Assembly (NCBI GenBank): GCA_023055505.1
Contig: JALIRH010000001.1
Location: 10,955,467 to 11,019,466 of the forward strand
Source of the DNA: Callipepla californica brunnescens
Lineage: Eukaryota > Chordata > Aves > Galliformes > Odontophoridae
DNA: 64,000 nt
Direction of reading: 5' to 3'
Shown here piece by piece: positions 24,001 through 35,588 of this stretch (position 1 is its first letter; each line of letters opens with the position of its first letter). The notes below the pieces were generated by a model. It worked only from the letters and a program-made list of their open reading frames with translations. It was not told where the DNA came from and did not search any database. A program made the translations under genes and the position numbers.

Positions 24001-26469
24001 AATTCAGTGTCTTGAAGCAAGCTAGATATTTACAAAGAAGCCTGGCCTTGGGGAACATTGATTCAGTGATTCAACAAAGCAATGCAGCCTTTGAACTAGA
24101 ACTCTGAATGCCAACAGAAAGCCATGTTAAAGGGTTCTGCTAAAAAACAAAACAACTTTGTAGAAGTCAGACAAAGTATGCTAAGGCTGTACCACTGAAG
24201 TTTTCAGGTTTTGGAAATCCTTTGATAACTATCTCAGGCTTAGAATGAAGCAGAGGGCCATCAGATGCAGCAGTAATGCAAAAGGGTACTGTGGCTTTTG
24301 TTTACCCAAGGTCAAATATCCATTAAAAGCTGGAGTAAAAAACTTCATTCTTACAGAAGTGATCAAAACCTACTGACTTTTGTTCTGGATGGTCTGCTAC
24401 AAATAGAGTTTTTACTTCTTTGTCTACTTGTGATATTGATGACAAGAGTAACTTTGTCCTATGGGCTTAACAATATAAGTGCAGTGAGGAAATCATTACT
24501 TCCTCTTAATAACTTGCTGTCCAAAAGCCATAAAACATCATTTCTTCTTCTTAAATCTGCAGTCTTCACCTATTTTTCTGTGCATCTGTTATGGCTGACA
24601 GTATGAACATTTGAAGGCATTAGATCTGATACGCTTTTTCTGCTAGATTTAGGCATTAGGTTTTTGCAGGTAAAGGGCTACTATATTAAAATGATAGATC
24701 ATTCTGTTATGTTGTATCTATGCAAGACGATGATTTATTTATGCAGATCACGCCTAGCTCTATGGAGACATTTCTAATCTATCAGTGCCTGCAGCCACTC
24801 TTTACCCATTAGAAGTCAAGCCTTCTATTAGGCATCTGACATAATACTTTGGAAATATTATTTTATCAAATGCTGTTAGTTGCTACTGAATGCTTTTCTG
24901 GCTGTATAGAAATTATAACTGGACTCTTGGTGTGAAACCAGGAATGATTTTCTTCTGAGGTATATATGCAATTTCAATAAAATAATATTAAGTAAGTAGT
25001 CTTATTGCAGCTACTCAGATGCTATTGTAGCTGCACAGAGTGGCTATTGGCAGATCGTAGACTTGAATAACTGATTTTCTCTGAATTCCTTCTGAATATA
25101 CCAGGTTCTTTCATGTTTCTCTCAGGGCAGACACAAGCTGCCTAGCTTCTACATGCTGAGGATCTGCAGTATCTGCAGTGAAGTCTGAAATTGCAGCCAT
25201 TGTTCTCATGTGTTTGCTATTTCTGTTCAGAGCTGAAAGAAATTGGTTTCACACCGTGGCCTTCCCTGTAGCGTCCAGCATGATGTGCTTTTTGGCCTCT
25301 TCTCTACATAGGTGTATTTCCTCTATTACTATCTTTCCTGTCAAGTGCCACCTACTATCCTTCCTAGGTTAATGGCACACATTGACTGCTCTCACCAGGA
25401 GAGAGCATATGGGCACAAAACTTTCTGCATATCAGGGAGGTAGTTTTGGGTTTTGTAAGCAGAGAAGATAAAAAAATCTGAGATTATTGATCACACACTC
25501 TGGAAGTGAAGAATGAGAGTCCCTGATCCCCAGCATCACATCTTCTGATGTTCAGTTTTCATAAGAACAAACTATTTTCCACCAGATAGACTGACTAGGA
25601 AATAGTCAGTATAGAAAATGTCCTGTGCACTCAGGCTGCTGTCCAAAGGGCACACAGACAGTCACATGTGCCTTCCAGGTATCACTGACCAGACAAACCA
25701 GGGCTAATCACCAGTGCCATTAGCAGATATGGTGAATTTTGAGTATTGGCCAGACAAAACATCTGAGAGCCAAGAAGAGGAATTCTTAAAAAAAAAGAGA
25801 GAGCTTGGGAGGAGAAGAAAGAAGGACAGATTAACTGCTACAGCTCAAATTTTAAATAATGAAGTTGTGTTAGCTAGAAGTCAGTATTTACATTAAAGTT
25901 AGTAACTTTTGAAGAGTTAGGAGTATGTGCAATTAAAAGAACTACAGTGTAAAATCTAGAAAAAGGGTACATTCATCAAAGAAACATTATGCTGCAATCT
26001 ATTCCACAATATAAAGTTAAGCCAGATATTTTTAATAGCTAGTGTTCAGATGGAATGAACACAGAGCATTAAGCCTGTCAGCTGTTGAGAATGAAATCCA
26101 CACTGAGATGGATTTAACTGACTTAACTTGAAGTATACAAAGTGGTACTATCAACAAATGTGTTCTTCAAATGCAACTGTTAAAAATGTCAACTATTAAA
26201 AAAAAAAAAAGTGTTTCTTGTGCTGAGTTACCCTGTCATAGGTATAATCAGTATATACAGACCAGTATATCTTTGGCACAAATAGTAGTTTATAGAACTA
26301 AACTGAAGAAATACATTCAAACTGAAGTGTTACCTAAGGAATAGAAAAGGTTACCTGATACAGATAAGACCACAGAGTTGCAGTTGTTTCACACCTTTTA
26401 GGAATTATTTCTCTGTGCAAATTAAACACAGTCAGGAAAAAAATATATATTCTCACTTTTGTGAGTCAT
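18061..26469. other. Interval between the ARL8-like promoter and the 3' end of the hyaluronidase gene
   Basis: About 8.4 kb with no supported gene. It holds a possible ancient SINE (20.67-20.99 kb), a two-unit TTAGGG stretch (18928-18939), TTATTA and TA tracts near 22.41 and 22.81 kb, and otherwise unassigned AT-rich sequence. The 3' untranslated region of the hyaluronidase gene must lie at its right edge, but I could not place the poly-A site. Confidence 0.7.
20670..20985 (+). repeat. Possible ancient MIR/L3-like amniote SINE remnant
   Basis: CTGTGACTCTAGGCAGGCCA with CTTAATCTCTC resembles the start of the MIR-type core region. TGTCTTGCCTATTGAGATTTAG, an ATAGCACCTGG block and a short TAATAATAATAA tail (about 20967-20981) resemble the 3' part of related elements. 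The similarity is weak and was judged by eye. Confidence 0.35.
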
Positions 26470-27129
26470 TTATATTAAGCTTCTCAAAATTAGAATGAAA
26501 AACAGTAGATTAAACATATTTATCTTATAAGATGTGGAACTACCAAAACTGCAAGTATCATTTGCTTCTGTATCATATCTAGTGGAAGCTATGACAGTGT
26601 TATATTCTGCAGTTGTTATATGCAGTATAGTATTTCCAGTTGCAGATTGGAAATCTTCTATTTCAGGATGTGTAGATAATGTCACCTTACTCTGAGAGGC
26701 AAGTGGAAAGACAGTTCTGTTAGACAGGTTCTTTTCTTTAGAAGACTCTATGCTAGAAAGTGAATTTGACGATATCTGAATGCAAATTTCTTCCGAAATA
26801 CAAGCACGGAGGAAGTGGATGTCATTGATATCAACTCTGGGTTCACAGTTGTGCCCTGCGTAACAGTGGCACTCAAATTTTTCTATGAATGTCTTCAGAT
26901 CCTGAAACGCTGGTTCCCCTTGCAGAGTGTATTTTCCATCCTTGGTCATTCGGATGACAATATTCTCTGGGTTCAAGTGAAGATAGTCACTGGAATTCCA
27001 CTTTTTCCGTACACAGGCACCAGAGTCTTGGCATACTACCTGGCTGCAGATTCTGGCTGCCATTGTGACGTTGATGAGGTAAGGAGTCAAAGTCTTCCTG
27101 AGGTAGTTGTCCAGAGTCCTACAGGTGTT
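26470..27129 (-). CDS. SPAM1: SPAM1-like coding exon 3 (end of barrel, EGF-like region, stalk, GPI-type tail)
   Basis: The acceptor TTTCCACAG precedes NTCRTLDNYL, and the frame runs 219 codons to TAA at 26470-26472. Early residues (INVTMAARICSQ, WNSSDYLHLNPEN) are very like SPAM1. A cysteine-rich stretch, ECHCYAGHNC and later RACISEEIC, forms the EGF-like region. About 100 residues rich in Ser, Thr and Asn follow, then the terminal hydrophobic NLLFFILILRSLI. The stalk looks longer than in the mammalian protein. No clear polyadenylation signal was placed within the next few hundred bases. Confidence 0.94.
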   Translation of the reverse strand, partial: NTCRTLDNYLRKTLTPYLINVTMAARICSQVVCQDSGACVRKKWNSSDYLHLNPENIVIRMTKDGKYTLQGEPAFQDLKTFIEKFECHCYAGHNCEPRVDINDIHFLRACISEEICIQISSNSLSSIESSKEKNLSNRTVFPLASQSKVTLSTHPEIEDFQSATGNTILHITTAEYNTVIASTRYDTEANDTCSFGSSTSYKINMFNLLFFILILRSLI

Positions 27130-30100
27130 CTGTGGAAAGAGCATCATATCTGAAAAGTTTAGTACAGGAACTATTAGAATGCCATTGTTATAGTAAGAGT
27201 ACTGTAGTGGATATCTATAAATGCTTTTCTTGAGGTTTTGGTAATAGTTACAACTGGTTGTTGGAAACAGTTATTAGAGAAGTTGCTGTGTAATTCAAGG
27301 ATCACAATAAATGTATTTCAAGTGGTTATTGGAGGTGTTACTAAAAGCACTTCTAGAAGAAAGTAGATGACTTTAAGCTTTCATTTTATCTGTGTGAGAT
27401 TCCCTATAGCGTTTTGAATCAGATGCATTTTAAAGAGCTACATGAAGGATCAGTGTTCCTTTTTATGCATTTTGAATATTTTAAGATATCTTGAGGGGAA
27501 AAAAAAATCAACAGAACCAAATCACAAAACACTTCTTCAGCCTAAGCAAATATTTTTTTCTGTTAAACCACCTTGTGATAATCTTTTTTCCACCGAGTAG
27601 CTAGACTGCAGGAATAGGGAGCTCTCACAGTGTGTTTGAATGGAAAGGAGCTGGGGAAGATGGTCAAATTAATTGTATGCTAAGAGAACACCTCACTGAT
27701 CACAAAGCTGGCACACGTGCTATATATGCTTGCCAAACCAGAGGTTTGGGGAACTCTTTGTTTCTGAAGCTATATGTTCTTACGACATTTGCCTAATGCC
27801 ACACATCAGTAGAGAGATAAAGCTAATATTTACACCCATAGACATCATCTCAGTGAATCTGAGGTATATGTTGTTGTTTTGTTTTTCTTTTAGATGTATA
27901 TGGAAACCCTGCTTTGAAAATTTGCTTGATGCAGTTTGTGCAGTTGCTTCCAGTTACCATGGTGGCTTGTGCAGTTGCTCATAGCCAACACCATAAGTTC
28001 AAAAAATTGAAATCTTATTCTGAGTAGTCAGTGACAATCTTCATAAGCCTCAGATGGGCTTGGTTTTTGGTTCATGAAACAGTAGATCTGCTGACAATAT
28101 GGAGTCATCACTTTTGAAGTAGAAGATGTGATGTAAATAATCATAATCCTTTTCTGTGTCCTTTTCACTTTATTGCTCTTCAAAAATATCACATAATAAT
28201 TAACTTGGCATACCTTATTTTGTGTTAAATTCATATCACCCCAGATCACAATTCCAGAAGCACCCAGTGCAGCAGACTCTCCAATGGTGTTTACCAGGTC
28301 ATCCTGAGAGTAAATGAGGAAAGAATCATACCAGCGTAAGTAAGCCATAACAAAAGATAAAATCCATATAGTAAATTACACAGACAAAATAACTGCTCTG
28401 AAGACAGCACGCAATTATGTGTGATGCAAACATTCTGCTTACAATTACTTTGTTCTATTCTGGGATGTAGTTGAGCAGGTAATGCTAGAAAATGTTGACA
28501 ACTGTTTCCAGTTTATACAAGGGCTGTTCTGAAAGTAATGCTTCTTATTTTATTATGTTGGCCCGTGACATCAGAGGTGGATGTTGGAAGTATGGCAGCA
28601 GAGGTTGAAACTTCACAGCAATATTCCGTTACATGTTGTTGCTGTGTGACAGATGGCAGCAGAGGGGCAAAATGGTGTCTGACGTGGAAGTGCGTGTGAA
28701 GCAAAGATGTGTCACTGAATTCCTCCATGCCGAAAAAATTGCACCTACTGACAGTCATTGATTCTTGCTGAGAATATATGGAGACCAAGAAGTGGATATG
28801 AGCACAGTGAGGAAGTGGATGTTGCATTTCAGCAGTGGCAACAACAACAGTGGGTCACCTCTGCTGGTGCAGGTATTTATGAGCTCAGCATGCAGGCTCC
28901 TGTTCATTGCTGGAGTACATGCATAACTACTGGTGATGACTACGTTGAAAAAAAAAATGTTTTGTAGCTAAGAATTCGCTCTTATTAAATAGTTATTGTG
29001 CATTCTACATCTGTTGTAGTTTCCATATAAATAAATAGGAGGCATTACTTTTGGAGCAACATCCATATCGTTAGAAAAACAAGGCTTTAAAGCTGAGCCA
29101 GTGGTAAAGCCAAAACACCCCACCAACTGTTTCAAGTTTTATTTTGCTGCACTGTTTTCTGACTGCTCAGAGCTGGTGGTAACCAGTTTCAGTAATGCTG
29201 CCTGAAGCACAAGCTAGAAAGCACAGATGTTTGATTTTTTATTATTATTATTTTAAATTTAATTTCTGTTCTCAGAAAGTGCTGGAGCAGAAAAGTAGCA
29301 AGAAAAGAGCTTTCACCAACAGGAATCTCTTTTCTCAGGAGAATACCTCTGACCTTTTACTGATATTGATCTGGGAAATTTGTTTCTGTTCAGTTCTCTT
29401 TCTAAGGGTCAGCTATTAGGCCAGCCCTAACAAAACGTTTAAGCCCATCTGGAATGGAGGAGGGCTATAGATAGAAGAAAAAAAAAAAAAAAAGGAAAAA
29501 AATCTTTGTGAGGGGCACAACATGAAAAAGCAATATGTGAATGTTAGAGGATTTAAAGGGAGTAACCAGCAGAATTGATTTCAGAACTCCCTGCTTCTCA
29601 CAGGTATGCACGGAGCTGGGAGCAATGCTCAGTGATGCTCTGTCCAGGATTTGGGAGGGTACCAGGCACAAAACCATCACCAGGACCACAGCCTCCAACT
29701 TCCCCCTCCCTGTGGCCTGGAGGAGGTTCATCAAATTGGTGGCATCTAAGGCAGCACAGGTAAATGAAAAATGTCCAGGAAAAAGTGTAGCCAGAACTTA
29801 ATCAGATCCTAACCTTAGCAAACCTGTGATGTGCTGAAATTTCATTTAGGAAGCTAGCATATTGCACCTAAGGACAGAATTGCTTCACTGGCTTTAAAAC
29901 ATATCAACCTAAGAAAGAATTAGCAGTCTTACATCTTATAAACTGATTTTTTGCCTCGGTGCTTCAAGTTGTACACAGGCAAGGAAGTTCTTCAATTCTG
30001 GAGAACTTATTAAATTATATCATCACGAAAATCAGATAACTGGGAGTGGAAGAATGATAATTGCCATTTAAGAATTCCTGCAACAGAAATTATTTTGTTT

Positions 30101-31689
30101 AATGTGCACTGCGGAATTCCAAAAGAAGAAAGTGGTTAACATTTTGGACAAGGAAGTGATTGTTGAATGACCTCTCATTTTTCAACTGGAGGCTGAGCAG
30201 TGGGAGAGATACGAAAGTAGGAAAAGGTCTCTCAATAATCACCCATAGGGTCCCTCCAAAGTCCTCTTAAGAAAACCAGGAGGAATACACCTCATATTTA
30301 TCAAAGAGAAAAGTGAGGAGAAGGAAACACTTATGTAACACAAAACGAAAGACTTGCTTTTATCGCTTTTTCTTTTAATTTAAAGAAGCTGATGTTAGGC
30401 CAGCCCAGTTTTATTATTTCTCTTTAGAAAAGATTATTCTTCCTTCTGAATTAATGTACTATAATATGCTCTCTAGACACTAATATTTTGCTGTGTGTGA
30501 GGACTGTTCAGAGAATAAAACATTATTTGATAAACATCATGAGGAAGGTTTGAAAATAGATCTCTTACTGTTCACTTTGGTCAAATGTAGTTGGTATATA
30601 TTTTTTTAATATCCAGAATCTAGACACTTCTGATACAGATTTATATATTTTCTAAATAAGTGCTCCATGATTGTTCCTTTCCATTTAAACTTGAAATACT
30701 TAAGGTGTAGCTCCACTCACCTGAGAGAGATATTCCTCATAGAAATCTGTGAATACTGGTCGTGTGTATACAAAAACTGGAAGGGGATGAGTAGAATTAG
30801 AGACATGTGAAACTCTGATGGCTTCTTGAACTCTGTTGCGAACAAAAAGTCGGGCATTTCTGGAAGATCTTAAGGCTGTTTCTAGATAGACAGATGGATA
30901 AAGTGCTGTGCTTTTCTCCCACAACCAATTAAGCTCATTATTTCTTGCTATTTCAATATCTAAACAAGTTCCTGTATAGTTATGTGGGTTTTGTTTATAG
31001 TCATAGTTATAACAGTCTGGGTAAAGGTAGTATCCCCAAAGACGATTTGGCTTCATTGCTATGCCCAGTTTTAAAGATTCCAACATAAGAGCTTTTGCTG
31101 CAGCTTCAAATTCCATTTTAGCTATAGTCCTGGCTTCGGGTTCTGATAGACTTAGGTCTCTCTGCTGAACCAGTTCAATAGATTCCTGCCTATAAATGTC
31201 TTTTGATCCCCAGTTCCTTATCCATACAGGTCTCCAATTTTCCCAATCAATGACAGCCAATCCAAACTGTTCATCTGAAGGAATATAGAACTGGATATCC
31301 TCTTTGGCTTTTTTTAAGTGATTTTCCAGCAGTGCAAGTTGAGGGAGTCCTCCATTGAATGCTTCTCCTGTGATTTCATTTTTGTAAGGATAGTAACCAA
31401 GCCTGTCTGGATAAAATAGTGTGATGTTTTGCCCAATGGATGTTTTCAGTGTGCTTCCAATGAGGGAAAAAAATGACATGTCCAGCTTCACTCCAGTCCT
31501 TTCAGTACAAAGTTCTGTAGGAGCATTCCAGATGGAAAGGAAAGGTGAATTAGAAAGAAGTGGACGAGCTCTTATGTTCAGAGATGAGCAGCAAGAAACT
31601 AAAAGGATGGTGAACACCATGCCAGAGGCTATGGGATATGTACAAGTAACACAGATACCAAAATTTTGTATTTGTCTTAGAGTTTCCAT
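26470..31689 (-). CDS. SPAM1: Hyaluronidase, GH56 family, SPAM1 (PH-20)-like; complete coding region in three exons
   Basis: GH56 hyaluronidases cleave beta-1,4 N-acetylglucosaminide bonds of hyaluronan; PH-20 is the GPI-anchored sperm form in mammals. Exons 30721-31689, 28214-28303 and 26470-27129 join in phase 0 to give 572 residues. There is a hydrophobic N-terminal segment (about 22-35), the catalytic acids D148 and E150 in DWENW, active-site aromatics Y220 (LWGYYLYPDCYN), Y264 (ALYPS) and W344 (IVIWG), and N-glycosylation sequons including N88, N237 and N298. An EGF-like cysteine region begins with CSQVVCQDSGAC. A Ser/Thr/Asn-rich stalk of roughly 100 residues leads to a hydrophobic C-terminus (560-572) typical of GPI signals. 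Of the relatives I know, SPAM1 is the closest, especially over exon 3. HYAL4, its chromosomal neighbour in mammals, is the alternative. No frameshift or lost key residue is seen. Confidence 0.92.
27130..28213 (-). other. SPAM1-like intron 2 (1084 bp)
   Basis: Phase-0 GT-AG intron between coding exons 2 and 3. It is AT-rich, with no repeat or coding signal recognised. Confidence 0.85.
28214..28303 (-). CDS. SPAM1: SPAM1-like coding exon 2 (30 codons)
   Basis: The acceptor CTCAG is followed by DDLVNTIGESAALGASGIVI, then WGDMNLTQNK and the donor GTATGC. This short, strongly conserved exon of hyaluronidases supplies the IVIW tryptophan that lines the active site. Length and phase match the family exactly. 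Confidence 0.95.
28304..30720 (-). other. SPAM1-like intron 1 (2417 bp) carrying a mariner remnant
   Basis: Phase-0 GT-AG intron. It contains the Galluhop-like mariner remnant (28515-29066), an A-rich tract at 29478-29499 and a locally GC-rich patch near 29.58-29.76 kb with no recognised content. Confidence 0.85.
28515..29066 (+). mobile_element. Galluhop-like mariner element, internally deleted and inactive
   Basis: The ends are diverged terminal inverted repeats: CTGTTCTGAAAGTAATGC near 28524 and the complement of GCATTACTTTTGGAGCAAC ending near 29060. TA dinucleotides stand at both borders. At about 0.55 kb it is far shorter than an intact mariner (about 1.3 kb). A broken frame near 28.72-28.87 kb still shows a helix-turn-helix-like part of the transposase (VDMSTVRKWMLHFSSG), with stops on either side. 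The catalytic domain is absent. The sequence resembles the chicken Galluhop family. It lies in intron 1 of the hyaluronidase gene, opposite to its transcription. Confidence 0.85.
30721..31689 (-). CDS. SPAM1: SPAM1-like coding exon 1 (signal segment and most of the catalytic barrel)
   Basis: The exon encodes 323 codons from METLRQIQNF to EEYLSQ, followed by the donor GTGAGT. It carries the N-terminal hydrophobic segment, the WNAPTELC start of the mature domain, the catalytic DWENW at 147-151 and the substrate-pocket tyrosines. One very large first coding exon is the known arrangement in the hyaluronidase family. A CAG lies 7 bases upstream of the ATG and could be the acceptor from a 5' non-coding exon, but its pyrimidine tract is weak. 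No 5' exon was identified. Confidence 0.95.
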
Positions 31690-31930
31690 TGTAGCCTGTG
31701 CAGTGGCATTAGACGATTTTGATCAGACAAAAATTAAATGCTCTCTTGGTATTTGAGAAGTTTGATAGTCTGTTTGATAGTCTGCTTTACCACATGATAA
31801 TTTTTCTTCACGTTAAAGCTATTAAGCAATATTCCTGAAGTGCAGCATTGACGTGTCTTTTATGCGACTCTCTCTACCATTTCTGACTGCAGGAAACTTC
31901 TCAACAATTTCTAAGACCTAATGAAGAAAA

Positions 31931-31931
<1 letters not shown>

Positions 31932-31962
<31 letters not shown>
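31932..31962. repeat. 31-base A homopolymer
   Basis: An uninterrupted A run located about 240 bp upstream of the hyaluronidase ATG (poly-T on the gene's sense strand). It could be a LINE or retrocopy tail, but the sequence beside it matches nothing I recognise. Confidence 0.95.
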
Positions 31963-31964
<2 letters not shown>

Positions 31965-32561
31965 AGTTGAAAATAAGAGGTGTTAAATCTTCGTTTTCTA
32001 ACTGTTAAACAAATAGCATTTTTGGTTTTGAATATATTGTTGTCTTTGAGTAAAACTCTCTTGAAGGAAAAGCAGAATGTACAATCATAGAAGAAATAAA
32101 GTTCATAAGAACAGGTATAAAATTGTCAGTGAAGTGGTACCCACTGAGTCATGGGTCGGAATGAGAATGCTTGATTGTAGTTTTGATTGTGGCTGTGACT
32201 GATGTCTGTAAACATGAGCATTCTCACGTCTTCTCTTAATCAACAGTAAGTTATAAGTAATACTTCTCACCTGTCACAAAACAAAGTTGTAGGTCTTAAT
32301 TGATTAATTTTGCAGAACTCTTTAGGGAAGATCCAAATTAACTCAAAATTGGAACCAGAACTTTGGCACACATCCAAGAAAACAATCCATATAAACTCAT
32401 TGAATTCAGTGAGTTATCTGAAATATGATAGGCACTCTATCTTCTGTCCAGAAGTTTTTACACTGATTCAAAAGCTGTGTATCATCTTGGCATATGGCTA
32501 TCTATATATAGTTTCTTGAAGCTGTTTCAGATTTACAGATAAAGTGTCCAAAAGGCCAAGT

Positions 32562-32690
32562 GTGGGGCCTGGAGGTGTACGAGGAGCTGGGAGAGGACAG
32601 AACCAGGACAGCTGACCCAAACTGGCCAAAGGATTTTTCATACCATATGACATCATGTGGAATTATAAAACCTGTGGGGAGTTGACTGTA
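32562..32690 (+). mobile_element. Fragment of an avian ERV-type LTR
   Basis: The block AGGACAGCTGACCCAAACTG, the CATACCATATGACATCATG segment and a TATAAAA-type box match the promoter part of the same LTR family found in antisense at 49.5-50.1 kb. No internal retroviral sequence is next to it. Only the central part is preserved, so the ends are uncertain. Confidence 0.55.
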
Positions 32691-32774
32691 GCAGGAGCCT
32701 CGTCATTAGGCCTTAGAGTATCTAAAACATATAAGAGCAAGGAGGAAAATACAGGAGGTGCTATGAAGTGGGCA

Positions 32775-34115
32775 CATCATCCAGGTAATTAATGAAGATG
32801 TTAAATAGTACTTGATGCCAACTGAAAATTTAGCATACATTGCCAGAGTGAGGCCTCCAGCTAGACTTTCTGGCACTGATTACAGCCCTTTGAACCTAGT
32901 AGTTCAGACACTTTTCAGCTCAGTTTTCCATATAGCTTGCCTGTATTTCATCAGTAAAAATGCTATGGGAGACAATGGTGAAAGCCTTGCTAAAACCAAT
33001 ATCAGCAATGTCCACTACTCTCCACTTGTCCATTAAGGCAGTCATCTTATTATGAAAGCCAATCAGGTTGGGCAAGCGTGATTTTCTCTTCGTAAATCTG
33101 TGCTGACTGTTTTCAGTCAACTTCTTGTCCTTAATGTTTTGAGACATTGTCCAGAAATGTTTGCTCTGCCTAATTCCTAGGGATTAGGAATTCAAGTTAA
33201 GACTGTGATGACAAGCCTGTAGTTCCTTGGGTCATTGTTTTTTTCCCTTCCTGATGATAAGAGTGACATAGAGTTTCTTCCAGTCCTCACAACCTTCCCC
33301 CTGTTGCCATTACTTTTTAAAGATTATCAAGAGTGGCCTTGCAGTGATATCACCCAGGTCCTTCAGCACTTGTGGGCATTGTAACTCATCATGCCATTGT
33401 AACACATTGACTTGGATTTGTTTGGGGTTTGTTTTTAGACTTGTTTGTTTAAATGTTCCATAACCTGATCTTCCTCCACTAAGGGTGAACCTTCCATGCA
33501 GTCCTTCCCTATGAATGCAAGGAGCCTGGGATCCTAGAAGGCCAGCCTTTCCAGTAGAAATTGAAGTGGAAAAGGCATTGAGTATCTTGACCCTTTCCAT
33601 GTCTTTTGCCACCAGATCGCCTGCCTCACTCCTCAGTGGATATATAGTTGTCGTCCATTGTTGAAGATGTAGAAGCACTTTGTGTTGCTTTTCACATGTT
33701 TTGTCAGATTCAAGTCTGGTTGGGTTTTTGGCTTTCTTAACCCTGTCCTTACACACTCAGACAGTATCCCTGCATCCTCCTCAGGTGTGCTTCCTTTTTG
33801 GGATTTAGCTTTGTCAGAGCTCCCTGTTTATTCAAACAAGCTGTCTCTTAGCGTGTTTTCCTGTGTGTTGGGATGGACCATTCATGAGAAGGTGATTCTT
33901 AAAGATTAAACAGCAGTCCTGCATCTGTCTTTTAAGGCTGTGTCTTCTGTCTAAGGCTGTCTCAAAGGGAAGTTTCCAAGCCAGTCAATGAGAAAGCCTA
34001 AGTCTGCTGTCCTGAAGTTAGTGGTGCCAAAGTCAGTCCTGCCATTTTCCTTGTTCCTGCTTTTCAGGATCCTAAATTCAACCATCTTGTGGTCACTGCA
34101 GCTGGTCCCTCAGCA
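32775..34115 (-). mobile_element. Long, degenerate CR1-type LINE (endonuclease to reverse transcriptase)
   Basis: Read on the minus strand from about 34.1 kb downward, it shows an endonuclease-like SDHKMVEFRILKSRNK stretch (near 34.05-34.1 kb) and NFRTADLGFLIDWLGNFPL. At about 32.93-33.15 kb come the reverse transcriptase segment FTKRKSRLPNLIGF and the degenerate ADIGFSKAFTIVSHSI. The order fits one element. Stops and frameshifts throughout indicate an old insertion. Both ends are approximate; similarity may extend to about 34.2 kb. Confidence 0.7.
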
Positions 34116-35204
34116 GCAGCTGCAACCCCCAGCCTTTCCCTTCCTTATTTGTAACTGTGTCCAAAATTGTCTCTTGTTGCTGACTCTTACATTATCCAAA
34201 TGAAGTCTTGTTTCCTGACACAAGCTGAGAATTCCAGGACAAAATAAAATTATTCCACAGAGAAACTCTGGACAAAAATATTTTCCACTTATGCAAATAC
34301 AACTTAATAAAATGAAATGATCGCACATAAAAGCTGATCTACGCTGGCATTTGCCAAGATAGTGGATCCTTCATGTAGTAGACTCTGTCATAACAAAGTG
34401 GGGTCACCTAAAAAAGGGAGGAGTTTTAGATAGTAGTTAAGCTTTCAGTGTGCCTCTGTTTCTGGTTGTGAAAGGTTTCTTGCCTCCATGAAAGTCAAAA
34501 CTACAGGACAGAAATGTTTGTCTTTGTTCCTGTAAGTTTTTTCATAAGTGGATTTCAATAGCAAGCCATTGATAAAGAGGAAAGTGTCACTTTGAATACT
34601 GTATTTACTGATTCAGCTGGAACTCATTTATTACTGTCTCTTACAAAGCTTGGTTTTACATTGTTGGGAAATAGTTCTCTTCCAAATTCTGCTGTAGTAT
34701 ACTCTGCAGAGTATAAACTGATAGACTGGTTTATATGATGGCTTCCAGTTAAAAGGATTGCCTTTGGTCCAGCCTAACAATGACAGCTCTAATAAATGTT
34801 ACTCTTTTCAGTCTCCTTGAATGCCAGTCTAAGTGAGCTGAGTAATAAAGCTACTCTTGTCTTTGTCAAAAAGTCAATATCTTTACAATATATTAACACT
34901 AATTGCTCAGGGGCTAGAGCTATCCACTGGAAGTACATACTGATGGAGCTGAATGCCCTTAGTCTAGGGAAATAACTTCTGCTTTAGATTTTCCTGAGTT
35001 TGGCATTTGTAAAGGTTACATATTAGAGAGAATCACAGGAATTTTCTTGGTTTAATTATTTTATCATTTTTCACAGTGTAAACTGGACTGCAGAAATACA
35101 CATTGTTGAAAATACAAGTGTGCTCCCACGTTTTGGCAGCTACACTGTCATAGATTTGGGCCATGCTACATGGTCTTGTTATCCATGTTTCAACAACAGC
35201 ATTT

Positions 35205-35588
35205 AAGAATAAGCCTGAGATCGGCCTTGAAAAAAGAAGACTCAGAGGGGATCTGATCCACGTCTATAAATATCTATGGAGAGGGAGGCAAAGGGACAAG
35301 GCTGGACTCTTCTCAGCAGTATGTGGTGATAGGATGAGGGGAAATGGCCACAAACTGATGCATAGCAAGTTCCACACAAATGTGTGTGGGAACTTCTTCA
35401 TAGTGCAGTGACGGAGCACTGGCACAGGCTGCACAGAGAGGTGGTGGAGTCTCCTTCTCCAGAGATGTTCAAGACCCACCTGGACACCTACCTGTGCAAC
35501 CTGGGCTAGGGAGCTGCTTTGGCAGGGGGTTGGACTCGCGGATCCCTAGAGGTCCCTTCCAAGCCCTACAATTCTGTGGTTCTGTGAT
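35205..35588 (+). mobile_element. CR1 LINE 3' end
   Basis: The plus strand contains AGACTCAGAGGGGATCTGAT, GATAGGATGAGGGGAAATGG, the ACACCTACCTGTGCAACCTG segment and a 3' tail TTCTGTGGTTCTGTGAT. It is the 3' untranslated part and the end of the reverse transcriptase frame of a truncated CR1. It is highly similar to the antisense copy at 45.64-46.05 kb, so both belong to the same subfamily. Confidence 0.92.

Noticed and set aside
26815..27153. 112-codon open frame on the plus strand across the hyaluronidase exon 3
   Set aside because: It is the shadow of the minus-strand coding exon, which has family similarity, correct splice sites and the right phase.
31421..31756. 111-codon plus-strand open frame over hyaluronidase exon 1
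   Set aside because: Complement of real coding sequence with no similarity of its own.
31932..31962. Poly-A run as the tail of a processed pseudogene
   Set aside because: The sequence on the upstream side matches no gene I know and has no open frame.
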